DNA of 64,000 nucleotides from Yoonia sp035117555 (GTDB lineage Bacteria > Pseudomonadota > Alphaproteobacteria > Rhodobacterales > Rhodobacteraceae): assembly GCF_035117555.1 (NCBI RefSeq), contig NZ_JAYKPK010000008.1, forward strand, positions 147,980 to 211,979, in the 5' to 3' direction. The position numbers were made by a program, and so were the translations under genes. The notes below the pieces were generated by a model that was not told where the DNA came from, did not search any database, and was given only the letters and a program-made list of their open reading frames with translations. Shown piece after piece: positions 1 through 8,507 of this stretch (position 1 is its first letter; each line of letters starts with the position of its first letter).

Positions 1-221
1 TGCTGAAACTGCTGCGCTTCACGCCGGTGGCGGTGTTACCCGGGATGGTGGCACCTTTGGTGCTATGGCCTGCCGCGACTGGCGGCGTGCCAGACCCCGC
101 GCGCTTGCTGGCGGCTTTTGTGACAGTAGGCGTCGGCATCTGGACGCGCAGCGCGATCTGGGGGATCGTGGCGGGGATCAGCACGCTTTATCTGGCTTTG
201 TGGGTCTTTACTGCTCTCTAG
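1..221 (+). CDS. AzlD-type branched-chain amino acid permease subunit, 3' end only
   Basis: This is the C-terminal end of a gene that begins before the window; the reading frame is open from base 3. About 72 residues are visible. They are almost wholly hydrophobic, with two or three membrane segments, a P-G-M turn and short loops, as in AzlD, the small partner of AzlC in branched-chain amino acid export. The GTG at 27 gives an in-frame Val and need not be the start, because Leu-Lys-Leu-Leu-Arg-Phe-Thr-Pro continues the family pattern upstream. It converges on the next gene and overlaps it by 14 bases. The family call rests on a short hydrophobic stretch and is fairly, not fully, secure. Confidence 0.7.
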   Translation, partial: LKLLRFTPVAVLPGMVAPLVLWPAATGGVPDPARLLAAFVTVGVGIWTRSAIWGIVAGISTLYLALWVFTAL

Positions 222-825
222 CGGCGAGTGCGGCTTCGATCCTTACGGCAGCGATGGATTTATCGTCGGGATCGTCTTCGCGATATTCGCGGGTTTCGAC
301 GCCCGGCAATTTCGCGAAATCATCTGCCACGTTGTTGGGACCCCAAGATTGCCGAATCCCTTCAAAGCCCGGCAATTGCCGCAACAGCCGCGATGTGGCG
401 CGCGCGCAAAAGGCCTGCGGCACGGGGCCATTGGCCAGCGCGAGGTTCAGGGCCTGTTCCGCCACTTCAGGGGCGACGGCAACCTTTTGCGCGACGACGT
501 GATAGGTCACGCGGGCATGATAGCTGATATAGAATTGTTCCAGTTCCGGGGTGACCCCGAACAAAACATCATTGCGTTCTGGCATCCGGGTCTGGACGAA
601 GGACCCGGCGGGATCGAAGATCACCCTTTGGCTGGCATTGATCAAAAGCGCCGTATGCGCGCCATTGCCAGAGCCGTTGTTTTTCATCGTGAACAGCGTC
701 AGATAGCTGCTGTCCGGATCGCGGAAGATCGACCGCGCTACGACATCCTCGGGCGCCCAGACTTCTTGCGCGGCGCAGCCGGCAAGGGTCAGCGGCAGGC
801 CGATCAGGAATAAACGACGTTCCAC
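208..825 (-). CDS. Conserved lipoprotein, function unknown
   Basis: The protein has 205 residues. It opens with a lipoprotein signal peptide, M-E-R-R, a hydrophobic run and the lipobox L-A-G-C with the lipidated Cys near residue 17. The mature part is soluble and has no repeats or extra membrane segments. A central region with N-N-G-S-G-N-G-A-H-T-A and several His, Cys and Asn residues could suggest an enzyme-like fold related to secreted NlpC-like or papain-like proteins, but I cannot assign a catalytic set. Its location should be the periplasmic face of a membrane. It converges on the AzlD-like gene. I do not recognise a function. Confidence 0.8.
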   Translation of the reverse strand: MERRLFLIGLPLTLAGCAAQEVWAPEDVVARSIFRDPDSSYLTLFTMKNNGSGNGAHTALLINASQRVIFDPAGSFVQTRMPERNDVLFGVTPELEQFYISYHARVTYHVVAQKVAVAPEVAEQALNLALANGPVPQAFCARATSRLLRQLPGFEGIRQSWGPNNVADDFAKLPGVETREYREDDPDDKSIAAVRIEAALAAREQ

Positions 826-834
826 AGCGACCCG

Positions 835-969
835 TTAGGCGCCGATAAGGGCGAGGAAAATCAGCAAGGCGATGACAATGATCGCCCCTTTGGTCGACAT
901 GCTGATAAACCCATTAAAGGTTTTTTCCTGTTCGGTGATGTCCATTTTACCGGGCTCATGATCGGCCAT
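835..969 (-). CDS. aa3-type cytochrome c oxidase subunit IV
   Basis: This 44-residue peptide starts M-A-D-H-E-P-G-K-M-D-I-T-E-Q-E and ends in one membrane helix. It matches the small subunit IV found on alphaproteobacterial aa3 oxidases: a short acidic/amphipathic N-terminus, the phrase E-K-T-F-N-G-F, then a single C-terminal helix. It packs against the oxidase core in the inner membrane and is accessory to electron transfer and proton pumping. A longer frame extends upstream to 1029, but the ATG at 969 has a strong AAGGAG ribosome site at the right distance, so that start was chosen. The core oxidase genes are not in this window. Confidence 0.88.
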   Translation of the reverse strand: MADHEPGKMDITEQEKTFNGFISMSTKGAIIVIALLIFLALIGA

Positions 970-1041
970 TCTCGGCTCCTTGAAAGTCTGATTTGCGCCC
1001 CGTTTAGCCGATTTGCGCAGGGCTGTCACGCGGTCAGGTGG

Positions 1042-1203
1042 TCACATCTGGTCAATCTTTTGGCTTGCCCGCTGTTTCCGCCACGGCCAGCCAAAGCACC
1101 GCAGCGCGGCCCTGATGCGGTTGCGCAGGGTCGTGTCGCCCAAAGCATAAAATTCGCCTTCGGTCAGGTCCTGCCGGGGCAGCGGGCGGATCAGGGGTTG
1201 CAT
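1042..1203 (-). CDS. Small basic protein, 53 residues, unknown function
   Basis: This is a short open frame in a gap that otherwise holds no gene. The ATG at 1203 is preceded by GGAGAG at good spacing. The product begins M-Q-P-L-I-R-P-L-P-R-Q-D and ends in a basic, tryptophan-containing segment (F-G-W-P-W-R-K-Q-R). It has one Cys and no signal peptide or membrane helix. The basic C-terminus recalls DUF1127-type small proteins, but I do not see their usual motif. It diverges from the LysR regulator, leaving about 72 bp for two promoters, so it may be a target of that regulator. Coding status rests on the start signal and frame only. Confidence 0.5.
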   Translation of the reverse strand: MQPLIRPLPRQDLTEGEFYALGDTTLRNRIRAALRCFGWPWRKQRASQKIDQM

Positions 1204-1218
1204 CTGTCTCTCCATCTA

Positions 1219-1293
1219 TTCAACAGTGAAAAGATGGTTTGCGAAAAGCCGCGAATAAAGCATGGATAGTGAAGTATGTCGTTCAGCAGTGAA
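1219..1293. promoter_or_regulatory. Divergent promoter region with paired TTCANCAGTGAA sites
   Basis: The palindrome TTCAACAGTGAA at 1219-1230 recurs as TTCAGCAGTGAA at 1282-1293. The two are 63 bp apart, close to six helical turns. The first lies between the small gene and the LysR gene; the second lies in the first codons of the LysR gene. LysR-type proteins usually bind such dyads and repress their own gene. The role is inferred from position and symmetry only. Confidence 0.35.
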
Positions 1294-2157
1294 AGACTTG
1301 GCTGGGATGATCTGGAAGTTTTCTTCCATGTCGCCGAAGGTGGCGGGCTCAGCGCCGCTGCCCGTGTGATCGGCATCAGCCCGCCAACCGTGGGCCGCCG
1401 CATTCTGGCGCTGGAACAGCGTGCCGGTCAGATTTTGTTCAACCGCGCACAGACCGGATATAGCCTGACGCTCGCGGGCCAGGCGCTGTTTGAGCGGGTC
1501 AAGCTGATGCAGGCCGCCGCCGTGCCGGTGCAGGAGGTCTTGTTCGCGCAGGCCGCCACACCGCTGATCCGCCTGTCCGCAGGGACCGCGACGGCGACGT
1601 TTCTGGCCGATAAATACAATCTTCTCAGCCGCCAGTCCGATGGGTTTCGGCTGCATTTTGTGACGACCGAGACGGTGCTGGATATCGCGCATCGTGAAAT
1701 TGATCTCGGCATCCGCAACCGGGCGGCGGAGGCGGGGAATATCGCCTCGCTCAAACTGGGGACCTTGCGGTTTGCGCCTTATCATAGCTGGAGCGTGCCG
1801 AATCCCGCGCAGCTTGGTTGGGTGGCGCTGGATCCGGTGCATGCGAAACATCCCGCCGGGGTGTGGCTGCACCGGCAGGATCACGTGATCGCTGCGATGG
1901 CCAGCACCGTGGCGACGGTGCATGATCTGGTGCGCGCCGGGGCGGGGATCGGGGTCATGCCGTGTATGATCGGCGATTGCGATCCGTCGCTGTCCCGCGC
2001 CGGGCCGGTGATCGAGGATCTGACCGAGCAGCAATATCTGGTCATGCATGGCGATGACCGCCATCGCGCCCCGATCCGGCGGCTGATCGAGCGGATCACC
2101 AAAATTTACGCCGATAATGCCGATTTGCTGTCAGGGCAGCGGCCTTTGCGCGGGTAA
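1276..2157 (+). CDS. LysR-family transcriptional regulator
   Basis: The protein has 293 residues, the usual LysR length. The N-terminal winged helix-turn-helix is clear: W-D-D-L-E-V-F-F-H-V-A-E-G-G-G-L-S-A-A-A-R, then S-P-P-T-V-G-R-R-I-L-A-L-E, within residues 10-47. A linker helix and a C-terminal effector-binding region follow. The gene is divergent from a 53-codon gene and converges on the Hsp31-type gene. Family members normally control a divergent neighbour and themselves; the effector cannot be read from the sequence. The N-terminus S-S-E-R-L-G-W-D-D-L-E resembles the subgroup with V-S-R-R-I-type recognition helices. Confidence 0.9.
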   Translation: MSFSSERLGWDDLEVFFHVAEGGGLSAAARVIGISPPTVGRRILALEQRAGQILFNRAQTGYSLTLAGQALFERVKLMQAAAVPVQEVLFAQAATPLIRLSAGTATATFLADKYNLLSRQSDGFRLHFVTTETVLDIAHREIDLGIRNRAAEAGNIASLKLGTLRFAPYHSWSVPNPAQLGWVALDPVHAKHPAGVWLHRQDHVIAAMASTVATVHDLVRAGAGIGVMPCMIGDCDPSLSRAGPVIEDLTEQQYLVMHGDDRHRAPIRRLIERITKIYADNADLLSGQRPLRG

Positions 2158-2175
2158 GGCCGCGCCCGCATTCTG

Positions 2176-3039
2176 TCAGTTTGCGAGGCCGCCGACATAT
2201 TGCAGCAATTCCCGACCCACCATCTGGCCCAAGGCGTTACTGGCCAAAGGGCTGTCGCCGGTCAGCATCCTGCCATCCTTGCAGACAGCCCCGGTCGTCA
2301 GCCTGTTGGTGATGGTAAATCCTTGCGCGGTCAGTTTTTCACCGAATTTCCACGTCAGCTTGCCCGGCATATAGCCGATGCGCGGCGTATGGGCATCGAC
2401 GAAATCGGAAAAGGCGCAGATCTTCTTGCCACGAAACGGGTTGTCCGGCCCCAAGGCTAGAAACGCCGCCGGGCCGTGGCAGAGCGAGATCGCGAATTTG
2501 TCCTGGTCCGCCGCCCATTGCAGCACCGCCTTCATCGCCGGGCTGTCGGGCAAGCCCATCAAGGCGCCATGTCCGCCCGGAATGAAAACGCCGATGTAAT
2601 CACTGTCGGGGCCAAGCCTTTCCGCGACCACCTGATCAAGGGTCAAGGGCTGGTCGAAACTGCCAAGATGCCGCTGATAGAGCCCATTGATCGCCGCATC
2701 TTTCGACGGCATTGCCCAATGTTCGAATTTGACCGGATTGCCGGACAAGGTCGCCACATCGAAACCAAAACCGGCCTGTTCCATGTGATACATCGGCACC
2801 AGCGTCTCGACCGGGTGATTGCCGGTCGAAAAATAGGTGCCATTGGCCATTTCCAGATATTGCTGATCTGACCCGACAATCAGGATTTTCCACCGCCCGC
2901 CGCGATAAGGATCGGGATAATCCGATCCTTTCATGTCAACCTTGTCGACCGTGAACAGGCGCAGCGACAAAGGCGAGGGTTCAAAGGCATTGGCGTGACC
3001 GCTGTCTGGTGTGGGTTTCGTGCTTTTGAGCAGGGCCAT
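2176..3039 (-). CDS. hchA: Hsp31/DJ-1 family protein (glyoxalase III / deglycase type)
   Basis: The protein has 287 residues, close to E. coli Hsp31 (283). The DJ-1/PfpI fold is evident. The nucleophile Cys187-His188 sits in S-L-C-H-G-P, a conserved Glu is near residue 78 (H-P-V-E-T-L), and F-I-P-G-G-H-G matches the glycine turn of the family. Hsp31 proteins convert methylglyoxal to lactate without glutathione and act as holdases; activity on glycated proteins has also been proposed. It stands alone, convergent with the LysR gene. The ATG at 3039 gives the length expected for the family. Confidence 0.88.
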   Translation of the reverse strand: MALLKSTKPTPDSGHANAFEPSPLSLRLFTVDKVDMKGSDYPDPYRGGRWKILIVGSDQQYLEMANGTYFSTGNHPVETLVPMYHMEQAGFGFDVATLSGNPVKFEHWAMPSKDAAINGLYQRHLGSFDQPLTLDQVVAERLGPDSDYIGVFIPGGHGALMGLPDSPAMKAVLQWAADQDKFAISLCHGPAAFLALGPDNPFRGKKICAFSDFVDAHTPRIGYMPGKLTWKFGEKLTAQGFTITNRLTTGAVCKDGRMLTGDSPLASNALGQMVGRELLQYVGGLAN

Positions 3040-3143
3040 TGGTTTTCCGCTTCATGCTGCCGCTGATTCACCGTGAATACTGCGTCAGAGTAACCTGCAC
3101 GTAAACAGGCCAAACACAATCAGAGGTTGTTTGCCGATCCCGG

Positions 3144-3605
3144 CTATAAAGGCAGGGCGTTTGTTTCCTTGATCTCTTCCATCACGAAGCTGGCCGAGAT
3201 ATCGCTGACCGAGATCCGCGCGATCAGCCGTTTGTAAAAGGCGTCATAGGCGGGCACATCCGCCACCCGCACCCGCAGCACATAATCCAGCTCGCCGGTC
3301 ATGCGATAGGCGCCGACGACTTCCGGCAGGCTGCGCAGCGCGGCCTGAAACTGGTCCATCCAGTTGCGGTCATGCGCATTGGTGCGGATCAGCACCATCA
3401 CCATCAGTGGTAAGCCGACCTTGGCAGGGTCGAGCAGGGCGACGCGGCCGGTGATGATCCCCTCCTGTTCCAGCGCCTTGATCCGCCGCCAGCAGGCGTT
3501 GCGCGACAGATGCACGGCGGCGCTGATGTCATCGACGGACAGGCTGGCGTCTTTTTGCAGGATGGTGAGGATACGGCGGTCTGTTTCGTCTAATATATGT
3601 GTCAT
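3144..3605 (-). CDS. Lrp/AsnC-family transcriptional regulator
   Basis: The product has 153 residues from the ATG at 3605. That start was preferred to the ten-codon longer frame because M-T-H-I-L-D-E-T-D-R-R-I-L is the standard beginning of the family. Residues 5-60 form the AsnC helix-turn-helix (D-R-R-I-L-T-I-L-Q-K-D-A, then L-S-R-N-A-C-W-R-R-I-K-A-L-E). The rest is the RAM ligand-binding domain with the G-E-L-D-Y-V-L-R-V motif. Such proteins form octamers and sense amino acids. It diverges from the DUF6356 gene, leaving about 105 bp for promoters. Confidence 0.92.
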   Translation of the reverse strand: MTHILDETDRRILTILQKDASLSVDDISAAVHLSRNACWRRIKALEQEGIITGRVALLDPAKVGLPLMVMVLIRTNAHDRNWMDQFQAALRSLPEVVGAYRMTGELDYVLRVRVADVPAYDAFYKRLIARISVSDISASFVMEEIKETNALPL

Positions 3606-3710
3606 GTGGTGGATAATATCCCAATGCTGCCACAAATGGCAGTGAAATTTGGGACCGGGTTTGACTGGGTTCGCGCTAGTGTCAGAAAAACATCACCAAC
3701 AGAGGTTTCC

Positions 3711-3950
3711 ATGTTCGAGACATCCCCAAACACCACCCGCAGCAATCTGTTCACAACGGTCTTTCTGGACCATCCTGCCAGCGTGAACGAATCCTATTTC
3801 GCGCATATGCGCTTTGCTTTCGGGTTTGCCTTCTGGCTGGGTGTCGCGTCACTCGCGGCCTTGATCCATGCTGTGATCCCGGCGCTATGTGAAACCACGG
3901 CGAGCCGGATTCTGAAACGCCTGCATACCCGGATTATGGCGCGGCACTGA
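3711..3950 (+). CDS. DUF6356 family small membrane protein
   Basis: The product has 79 residues. It starts at the ATG preceded by AGAGG, not at the upstream in-frame codons. The family pattern is complete: F-L-D-H-P-A-S-V-N-E-S-Y-F-A-H near the start, one hydrophobic segment of about 20 residues, H-A-V-I-P-A-L-C-E-T-T-A-S, and a basic tail with K-R-L-H. It should be an inner-membrane protein with a single helix. No biochemical role is established for this family to my knowledge. The gene is divergent from the Lrp regulator and overlaps the end of the convergent MBL gene by about 17 bases. Confidence 0.8.
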   Translation: MFETSPNTTRSNLFTTVFLDHPASVNESYFAHMRFAFGFAFWLGVASLAALIHAVIPALCETTASRILKRLHTRIMARH

Positions 3951-4974
3951 ACACATAGGCGCCGTCTTCACGGACAGCCCGGCTGGCGCGGCCAGTCTGG
4001 TGCAGATGGTTGAGGTGGGCGACAGCCTCGACCAGTGCCAGCCCATATTCGGCGGGGCCGATGCTGCGCTTGAACAGCGGCGCGAAACATTCACCCGCTG
4101 CGCGCGGTTCGGCCAGATGCGCGACCAGCCGGTCCAGCGCGTTGTGATGGTTGTCGATCATCTGCGTCAGGCGGAGCGGCAGGCCCCGGAACGGCAGTTT
4201 ATGGCCGCCAAGAACCAATTGGTCGTCGCGCGCGAAGGGTTGAAAGCGCTGACAACTCGCCATCCACTCGCCGACTGGGTCAGCCTCCGGTTCGGTCGGG
4301 TAGACGCCCAGATTGGCACTGATAGAGGGCAGGAGTTGGTCACCGCCAAGGATCACCGCATCATCCCGCGACCAGAAGGTCGCATGTTCCGGCGCGTGGC
4401 CATTTCCCATGCGGATATCCCATGTCCGCCCACCGATCTGGATCGTCTGGCCATCCTGCAGACGGTGAAAGCCCAAGGGCAAAGGCTCCACGCAATCTGC
4501 AAAATTGAAAGGCCGTTCCGCCTTGCGGCGCGCCAGTTCGTCCGCGTCCATGCCCGCGCGTTCGTAAAACCGGATCGTTTCGGGTGCGGGTCTTTCCTGC
4601 ACATCGAGCACCAGCATCCGCGCCATCAGCCAACCGGTGCGCGGCATATGCAGTTCTGCCCCTTGGGCGACGAACCAGCCCGCCAGCCCGACATGATCGG
4701 GGTGGTGATGGGTCACGATCACCCGGCTGACGGGTTTGCCAGCCAGTGGGCCGTCCAGCAGGTCCTGCCAGATCGCCTTGGTCTTTGTGCTGGCAAAGCC
4801 GGTGTCTACGATGGTCCAGCCATCGCCGTCATCCAGCGCATAAACATTCACATGGTCGAGCGCCATCGGCAGCGGCAGGCGCATCCACAGGATGCCCTCC
4901 GCCACCTTTATCGCCTGTCCGGCTTCGGGCGGGTCGGGGTAGGGATACCTGATCCCCGCAACACCATCCGGCAT
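3934..4974 (-). CDS. MBL-fold metallohydrolase
   Basis: The product has 346 residues. The metallo-beta-lactamase motif is intact: V-T-H-H-H-P-D-H-V-G near residue 88 supplies the H-x-H-x-D-H ligands, with later metal His and Asp residues in G-H-A-P-E-H and L-G-G-D-Q-L. A C-terminal winged-helix-like tail follows, as in hydrolases that cleave thioesters or glutathione adducts. The ATG at 4974 overlaps the stop of the acyl-CoA dehydrogenase (TGATG), so the two are translationally coupled. That suggests a substrate linked to acyl-CoA breakdown, but this is inference. The frame stays open far upstream, across the dehydrogenase; that extension is a shadow and was trimmed. Confidence 0.85.
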   Translation of the reverse strand: MPDGVAGIRYPYPDPPEAGQAIKVAEGILWMRLPLPMALDHVNVYALDDGDGWTIVDTGFASTKTKAIWQDLLDGPLAGKPVSRVIVTHHHPDHVGLAGWFVAQGAELHMPRTGWLMARMLVLDVQERPAPETIRFYERAGMDADELARRKAERPFNFADCVEPLPLGFHRLQDGQTIQIGGRTWDIRMGNGHAPEHATFWSRDDAVILGGDQLLPSISANLGVYPTEPEADPVGEWMASCQRFQPFARDDQLVLGGHKLPFRGLPLRLTQMIDNHHNALDRLVAHLAEPRAAGECFAPLFKRSIGPAEYGLALVEAVAHLNHLHQTGRASRAVREDGAYVFSAAP

Positions 4975-6680
4975 CAGGCCGCTGCCAGATCTTCGGCGGT
5001 GATCGCCACCAGATCGGCCGCCCCCTCGCGGGTATGGGCCAATAGGGCGGCATGTTCCGGCAACATCCGCTTGATATAGAAGGTCGCAAGTCGCAGATGC
5101 CCGGCATCGCCCGCCACAGCACTGGCCAGATGGACATGCCCACCCAAGACCCGCGCGAAGGCGCGCAGATAAGGCACGGCCCCGGCGAAGCGGTCGTTCA
5201 GGTCCTGCTGGCTGACCAGCCATTCGGTGGTTTCTCGCAAGGTCTCTGCCGCTTCCCAGACGGCATTGGCCAGATCGGGATGGGTGGCTTTCGCCGCCTC
5301 TGCGCCCCGCACGATATCGTCGAGTAGCCGGAACGCCGCATCGCCGCCATCCATCAGCTTGCGCGCGACAAGGTCCATCGCCTGAATGCCATTGGTGCCT
5401 TCGTAGATCGTGCTGACACGCACGTCGCGGACGAATTGGGCGGCACCGGTTTCTTCGATAAAGCCCATGCCACCATGGACCTGCACGCCGGTATTCGTCG
5501 CCTCGACCCCGACATCGGTGCCAAAGGCCTTGGTGATCGGCGTCAGAAAGGCGGCGCGGGCATTCCATGTCGCATCGCTGGTGGCAGTCGCCATATCAAT
5601 GGCAACGGCATTCATCAGCGCAATCGCGCGGGCAGCATAGATATCAGCGCGCATTGTCGTCAGCATCCGGCGCACATCGGCGTGTTCGATGATGGCCCCG
5701 GTGCCTTCCGCTCGGCCCTGCTTGCGATCCTGCGCATAGGCGAGCGCATGTTGCAGTGCGCGTTCTGCCGCGCCGATCCCTTGGACGCCAACCCCAAGAC
5801 GGGCATTGTTCATCATCGTAAACATCGCCGCCATGCCGCCATGTTCCGGCCCGACAAGCCAGCCTTTGGCACCGGAATATTCCATGACTGCGGTGGGCGA
5901 TCCATGCAGACCCATCTTATGTTCCAGACTGACGACCCGCAGGTCATTCTTTTCACCCAGATTGCCATCGGCATCGGGAATGATCTTGGGGACCATGAAC
6001 AGGCTGATCCCCTTGGTGCCGGGTTTGCCATCGGACAGGCGGGCCAGCACCAGATGGCAGACGTTTTCTGTGAAGTCGTTATCGGCCCAAGAGATATAGA
6101 TCTTCTGCCCGGTGATCGCGTAAGACCCGTCACCATTCGGTTCGGCCTTGGTCCGCAATGCACCGACATCGGACCCCGCCTGCGGCTCGGTCAGGTTCAT
6201 CGTGCCGGACCAGTCACCGGCGATCAGTTTCGGCAGATAGACGGATTTGATCGCATCGGAGGCGTGATGCTCCAACGCCTCGATCTGGCCTTGGCTCATC
6301 AGCGGGTTCAGTTGCAGCGCCAGACAGGCGGCAGACATCATTTCATTCACCGTGGTGGTCAGCGTCATCGGCAGGCCCAGCCCGCCGTTTTCCGCCCGCG
6401 CCGACATCCCGATCCAGCCACCATCGGCAATCGCGCGATAGCCTTCGGCAAAACCGGGCGCTGTGCGCACGATGCCGTTTTCCAGATGCGCGGGGTTTTT
6501 GTCACCGACATGGTTCAACGGGGCGAGGATATCTTCGCACATTTTCGCGGCCTCGGTCAGGATCGCGCTGGTCATGTCGGGGGTGGCCTCGGCAAAAAGG
6601 TCAGTCGCTGCGACGTCGCTGAACCCGACGACATGATCCAGCAGGAATTGAAAATCGCTGACAGGGGCACGGTATGGCAT
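4974..6680 (-). CDS. Acyl-CoA dehydrogenase, DmdC-like long form
   Basis: The enzyme has 568 residues, longer than the usual 380 of mitochondrial-type dehydrogenases. It has the N-terminal, middle (M-N-L-T-E-P-Q-A-G-S-D-V-G-A-L), C-terminal (Y-E-G-T-N-G-I-Q) and extra C-terminal domains of the class that includes 3-methylmercaptopropionyl-CoA dehydrogenase (DmdC) of marine Roseobacters. That class makes an FAD-dependent enoyl-CoA, in the DMSP demethylation route or related beta-oxidation. The start M-P-Y-R-A-P-V-S-D-F at 6680 is the family form; an 11-codon longer frame was rejected. It leads an operon with the MBL hydrolase and diverges from tsaC. Substrate specificity cannot be read from the sequence. 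Confidence 0.82.
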   Translation of the reverse strand: MPYRAPVSDFQFLLDHVVGFSDVAATDLFAEATPDMTSAILTEAAKMCEDILAPLNHVGDKNPAHLENGIVRTAPGFAEGYRAIADGGWIGMSARAENGGLGLPMTLTTTVNEMMSAACLALQLNPLMSQGQIEALEHHASDAIKSVYLPKLIAGDWSGTMNLTEPQAGSDVGALRTKAEPNGDGSYAITGQKIYISWADNDFTENVCHLVLARLSDGKPGTKGISLFMVPKIIPDADGNLGEKNDLRVVSLEHKMGLHGSPTAVMEYSGAKGWLVGPEHGGMAAMFTMMNNARLGVGVQGIGAAERALQHALAYAQDRKQGRAEGTGAIIEHADVRRMLTTMRADIYAARAIALMNAVAIDMATATSDATWNARAAFLTPITKAFGTDVGVEATNTGVQVHGGMGFIEETGAAQFVRDVRVSTIYEGTNGIQAMDLVARKLMDGGDAAFRLLDDIVRGAEAAKATHPDLANAVWEAAETLRETTEWLVSQQDLNDRFAGAVPYLRAFARVLGGHVHLASAVAGDAGHLRLATFYIKRMLPEHAALLAHTREGAADLVAITAEDLAAA

Positions 6681-6793
6681 TTGAAAAACTCCGCATAATA
6701 GGCTGCTTGGCAATGAATGATGTCATGGCTATGCAGGTCGCTTAATGGCAAGGTTAGCAAGACCGCGTCACCCTTCAACTTGAACGCCACGTC

Positions 6794-7741
6794 ATGACCA
6801 TGCAGACGCCTCTTCTTCTGAAACCGGATCAATCCGGGTTGGCCCGCGCCGCTGAAATACTGGCGCAGGGTGGGTTGGTGTCGTTTCCGACAGAGACAGT
6901 CTATGGTCTTGGGGCCGATGCGCGCAATGATCGTGCTGTCGCAGGTATTTTCGCCGCCAAAGGCCGCCCGAGTTTCAACCCGCTGATCGTGCATCTGGGT
7001 GATCTGGCGGCGGCGATGACGATCTGCGATTTCAACGCTGATGCGCAGCGTCTGGCTGCGGCTTTCTGGTCCGGCGCGCTGACGCTGGTGCTGCCGTTGC
7101 GCGCGGATGCGGGGATATCACGGTTGGTGACGGCAGGGCTGGACAGCGTGGCGGTGCGGGTGCCGGATCATCCGGTGGCGGCGGGGTTATTGGCGGCTTT
7201 CGGTGGGCCGGTGGCCGCGCCGTCCGCGAACCCCTCTGGCCGGATCAGCCCGACGACGGCCGCCCATGTGCGCGATGGTTTGGGCGACCGGATCGACGCT
7301 TTGGTCGATGGCGGGCCTTGTCGCGTGGGGGTGGAATCGACGATTGTGTCCTGCCTTGGCACGCCCACATTGTTGCGTGCCGGCGGTATCCCGGCAGAGG
7401 CGATTGCGGATTGTCTAGGCCAGGCCTTGGCCACCGCAGAGAACCCCGAAGCACCCGTATCGCCGGGGCAATTGCTGTCACATTACGCGCCACAGGGGCA
7501 GGTTCGGCTGAACGTGACAGAGGTCAAACCGGGCGAGGTGATGTTGGGCATTGGCGCGATGGCCGCGGATCTGAACCTGTCGCCCAGCGGTGACCTGACC
7601 GAGGCGGCGGCGCGTCTGTTCGACTGCCTGCACCAGCTGGACGCGATGGGCGCGCAGAAGATCGCCGTCGCGCCGATCCCGGATCATGGTCTGGGGCGGG
7701 CGATCAACGACCGGTTGAGGCGGGCGGCGGCACCGCGGTAG
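6794..7741 (+). CDS. tsaC: L-threonylcarbamoyladenylate synthase (Sua5 type)
   Basis: The product has 315 residues, which makes it the long Sua5 form with a C-terminal extra domain after the YrdC domain, unlike the ~190-residue TsaC. It forms threonylcarbamoyl-AMP from Thr, bicarbonate and ATP for the t6A37 modification of ANN-decoding tRNAs. Key features are G-L-V-S-F-P-T-E-T-V-Y-G-L-G at residues 28-41, K-x-R in A-K-G-R-P-S-F-N-P-L, and S-A-N-P-S-G near residue 145, followed by P-G-Q-L-L-S-H-Y-A-P at the Sua5 domain linker. The TAG stop lies within a palindromic repeat that begins at 7738, so the repeat may have set the exact C-terminus. Confidence 0.93.
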   Translation: MTMQTPLLLKPDQSGLARAAEILAQGGLVSFPTETVYGLGADARNDRAVAGIFAAKGRPSFNPLIVHLGDLAAAMTICDFNADAQRLAAAFWSGALTLVLPLRADAGISRLVTAGLDSVAVRVPDHPVAAGLLAAFGGPVAAPSANPSGRISPTTAAHVRDGLGDRIDALVDGGPCRVGVESTIVSCLGTPTLLRAGGIPAEAIADCLGQALATAENPEAPVSPGQLLSHYAPQGQVRLNVTEVKPGEVMLGIGAMAADLNLSPSGDLTEAAARLFDCLHQLDAMGAQKIAVAPIPDHGLGRAINDRLRRAAAPR

Positions 7742-7795
7742 GTCGGGGTTCACCCCGACTTGGCAGACAGTGGCGGGGTAAACCCCGCCCTACGG
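7738..7795. repeat. Palindromic repeat, GTAGG/CCTAC family, copy 1
   Basis: The element has two inner hairpins, GTCGGGGT-TC-ACCCCGAC at 7742-7759 and GGCGGGGT-AA-ACCCCGCC at 7772-7789. Outer arms GTAGG (7738) and CCTAC (7788) can pair around both. It sits between convergent genes, so it may also end transcription. The first TAG is the stop codon of tsaC. Confidence 0.8.
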
Positions 7796-7853
7796 TGATC
7801 AACAAAGCCACAGCGCATGTGTGCGGCTGCCTGCGCCAAGAGCACATACTAAA

Positions 7854-8408
7854 TCAAAGAGGATATGAAGGCAGAGACTTCAGAACGAAATCTGCCCGTT
7901 TTGCCACATCGGTCTTTGGCAGGACGAGAATGTCATAGCCAAGTGCGGCGAATGCCGCGTGCAGCCGATGATATTCAGCGACTGCTTCGTCCAGGGTATG
8001 GCGACGTTCAGCGTCGTTTCGGAAAATTTCAGGCCAGGGCGGCGTCAGAAAAACCTGTCGATGAAATCGCGCCCGGCCGCTGAGCGTTTCGGATATTTTA
8101 ATGCCTGTGGCATGCTCCAGGGCAACAGCCGCATCGACAAGTCCGCGGTCAAAGAAAACCCAGTCTTTTGCAGCAGCGTTAATTTCCCGGTCAGTGTTGG
8201 CCATGTCGATCGCCCGCAGCGCGAATGCTTCAAGATCGATCCAAGGCAGAGCTTTACCGTTGCCAAACATTTCTTGCGCGACGATCCTTCGGCCCGGCTC
8301 TGCGACGGTATCAAAACCGCGACGGTCCAATTCAGTTAAAAGTGTCGTTTTACCCCCGCCAGAGCAGCCGGACAGAATGACATGGCGGCAAAGAGATCTT
8401 CTATCCAT
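7854..8408 (-). CDS. P-loop ATPase / nucleotide-kinase-like protein (AAA_28 type)
   Basis: The product has 184 residues if the ATG at 8408 is used; an in-frame extension to 8489 adds 27 residues of low similarity to the fold and was left out. The Walker A motif is complete near the start: L-S-G-C-S-G-G-G-K-T-T-L-L. A lid-like region follows (P-G-R-R-I-V-A-Q-E), then V-F-F-D-R-G-L as the likely Walker B/DRG motif, as in thymidylate-kinase-like small ATPases. These proteins often phosphorylate a nucleotide or small metabolite, but the substrate is unknown. It lies between two copies of the palindromic repeat and converges on tsaC. Confidence 0.75.
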   Translation of the reverse strand: MDRRSLCRHVILSGCSGGGKTTLLTELDRRGFDTVAEPGRRIVAQEMFGNGKALPWIDLEAFALRAIDMANTDREINAAAKDWVFFDRGLVDAAVALEHATGIKISETLSGRARFHRQVFLTPPWPEIFRNDAERRHTLDEAVAEYHRLHAAFAALGYDILVLPKTDVAKRADFVLKSLPSYPL

Positions 8409-8507
8409 CGGGCGATCTGAGTCTTCATTCCCCACTGTAAACCTCACGTGACAAGTCAATCGGATTTCAGGCGCGGCGACACATCTCAATCATCGAGATT
8501 GTCACCG

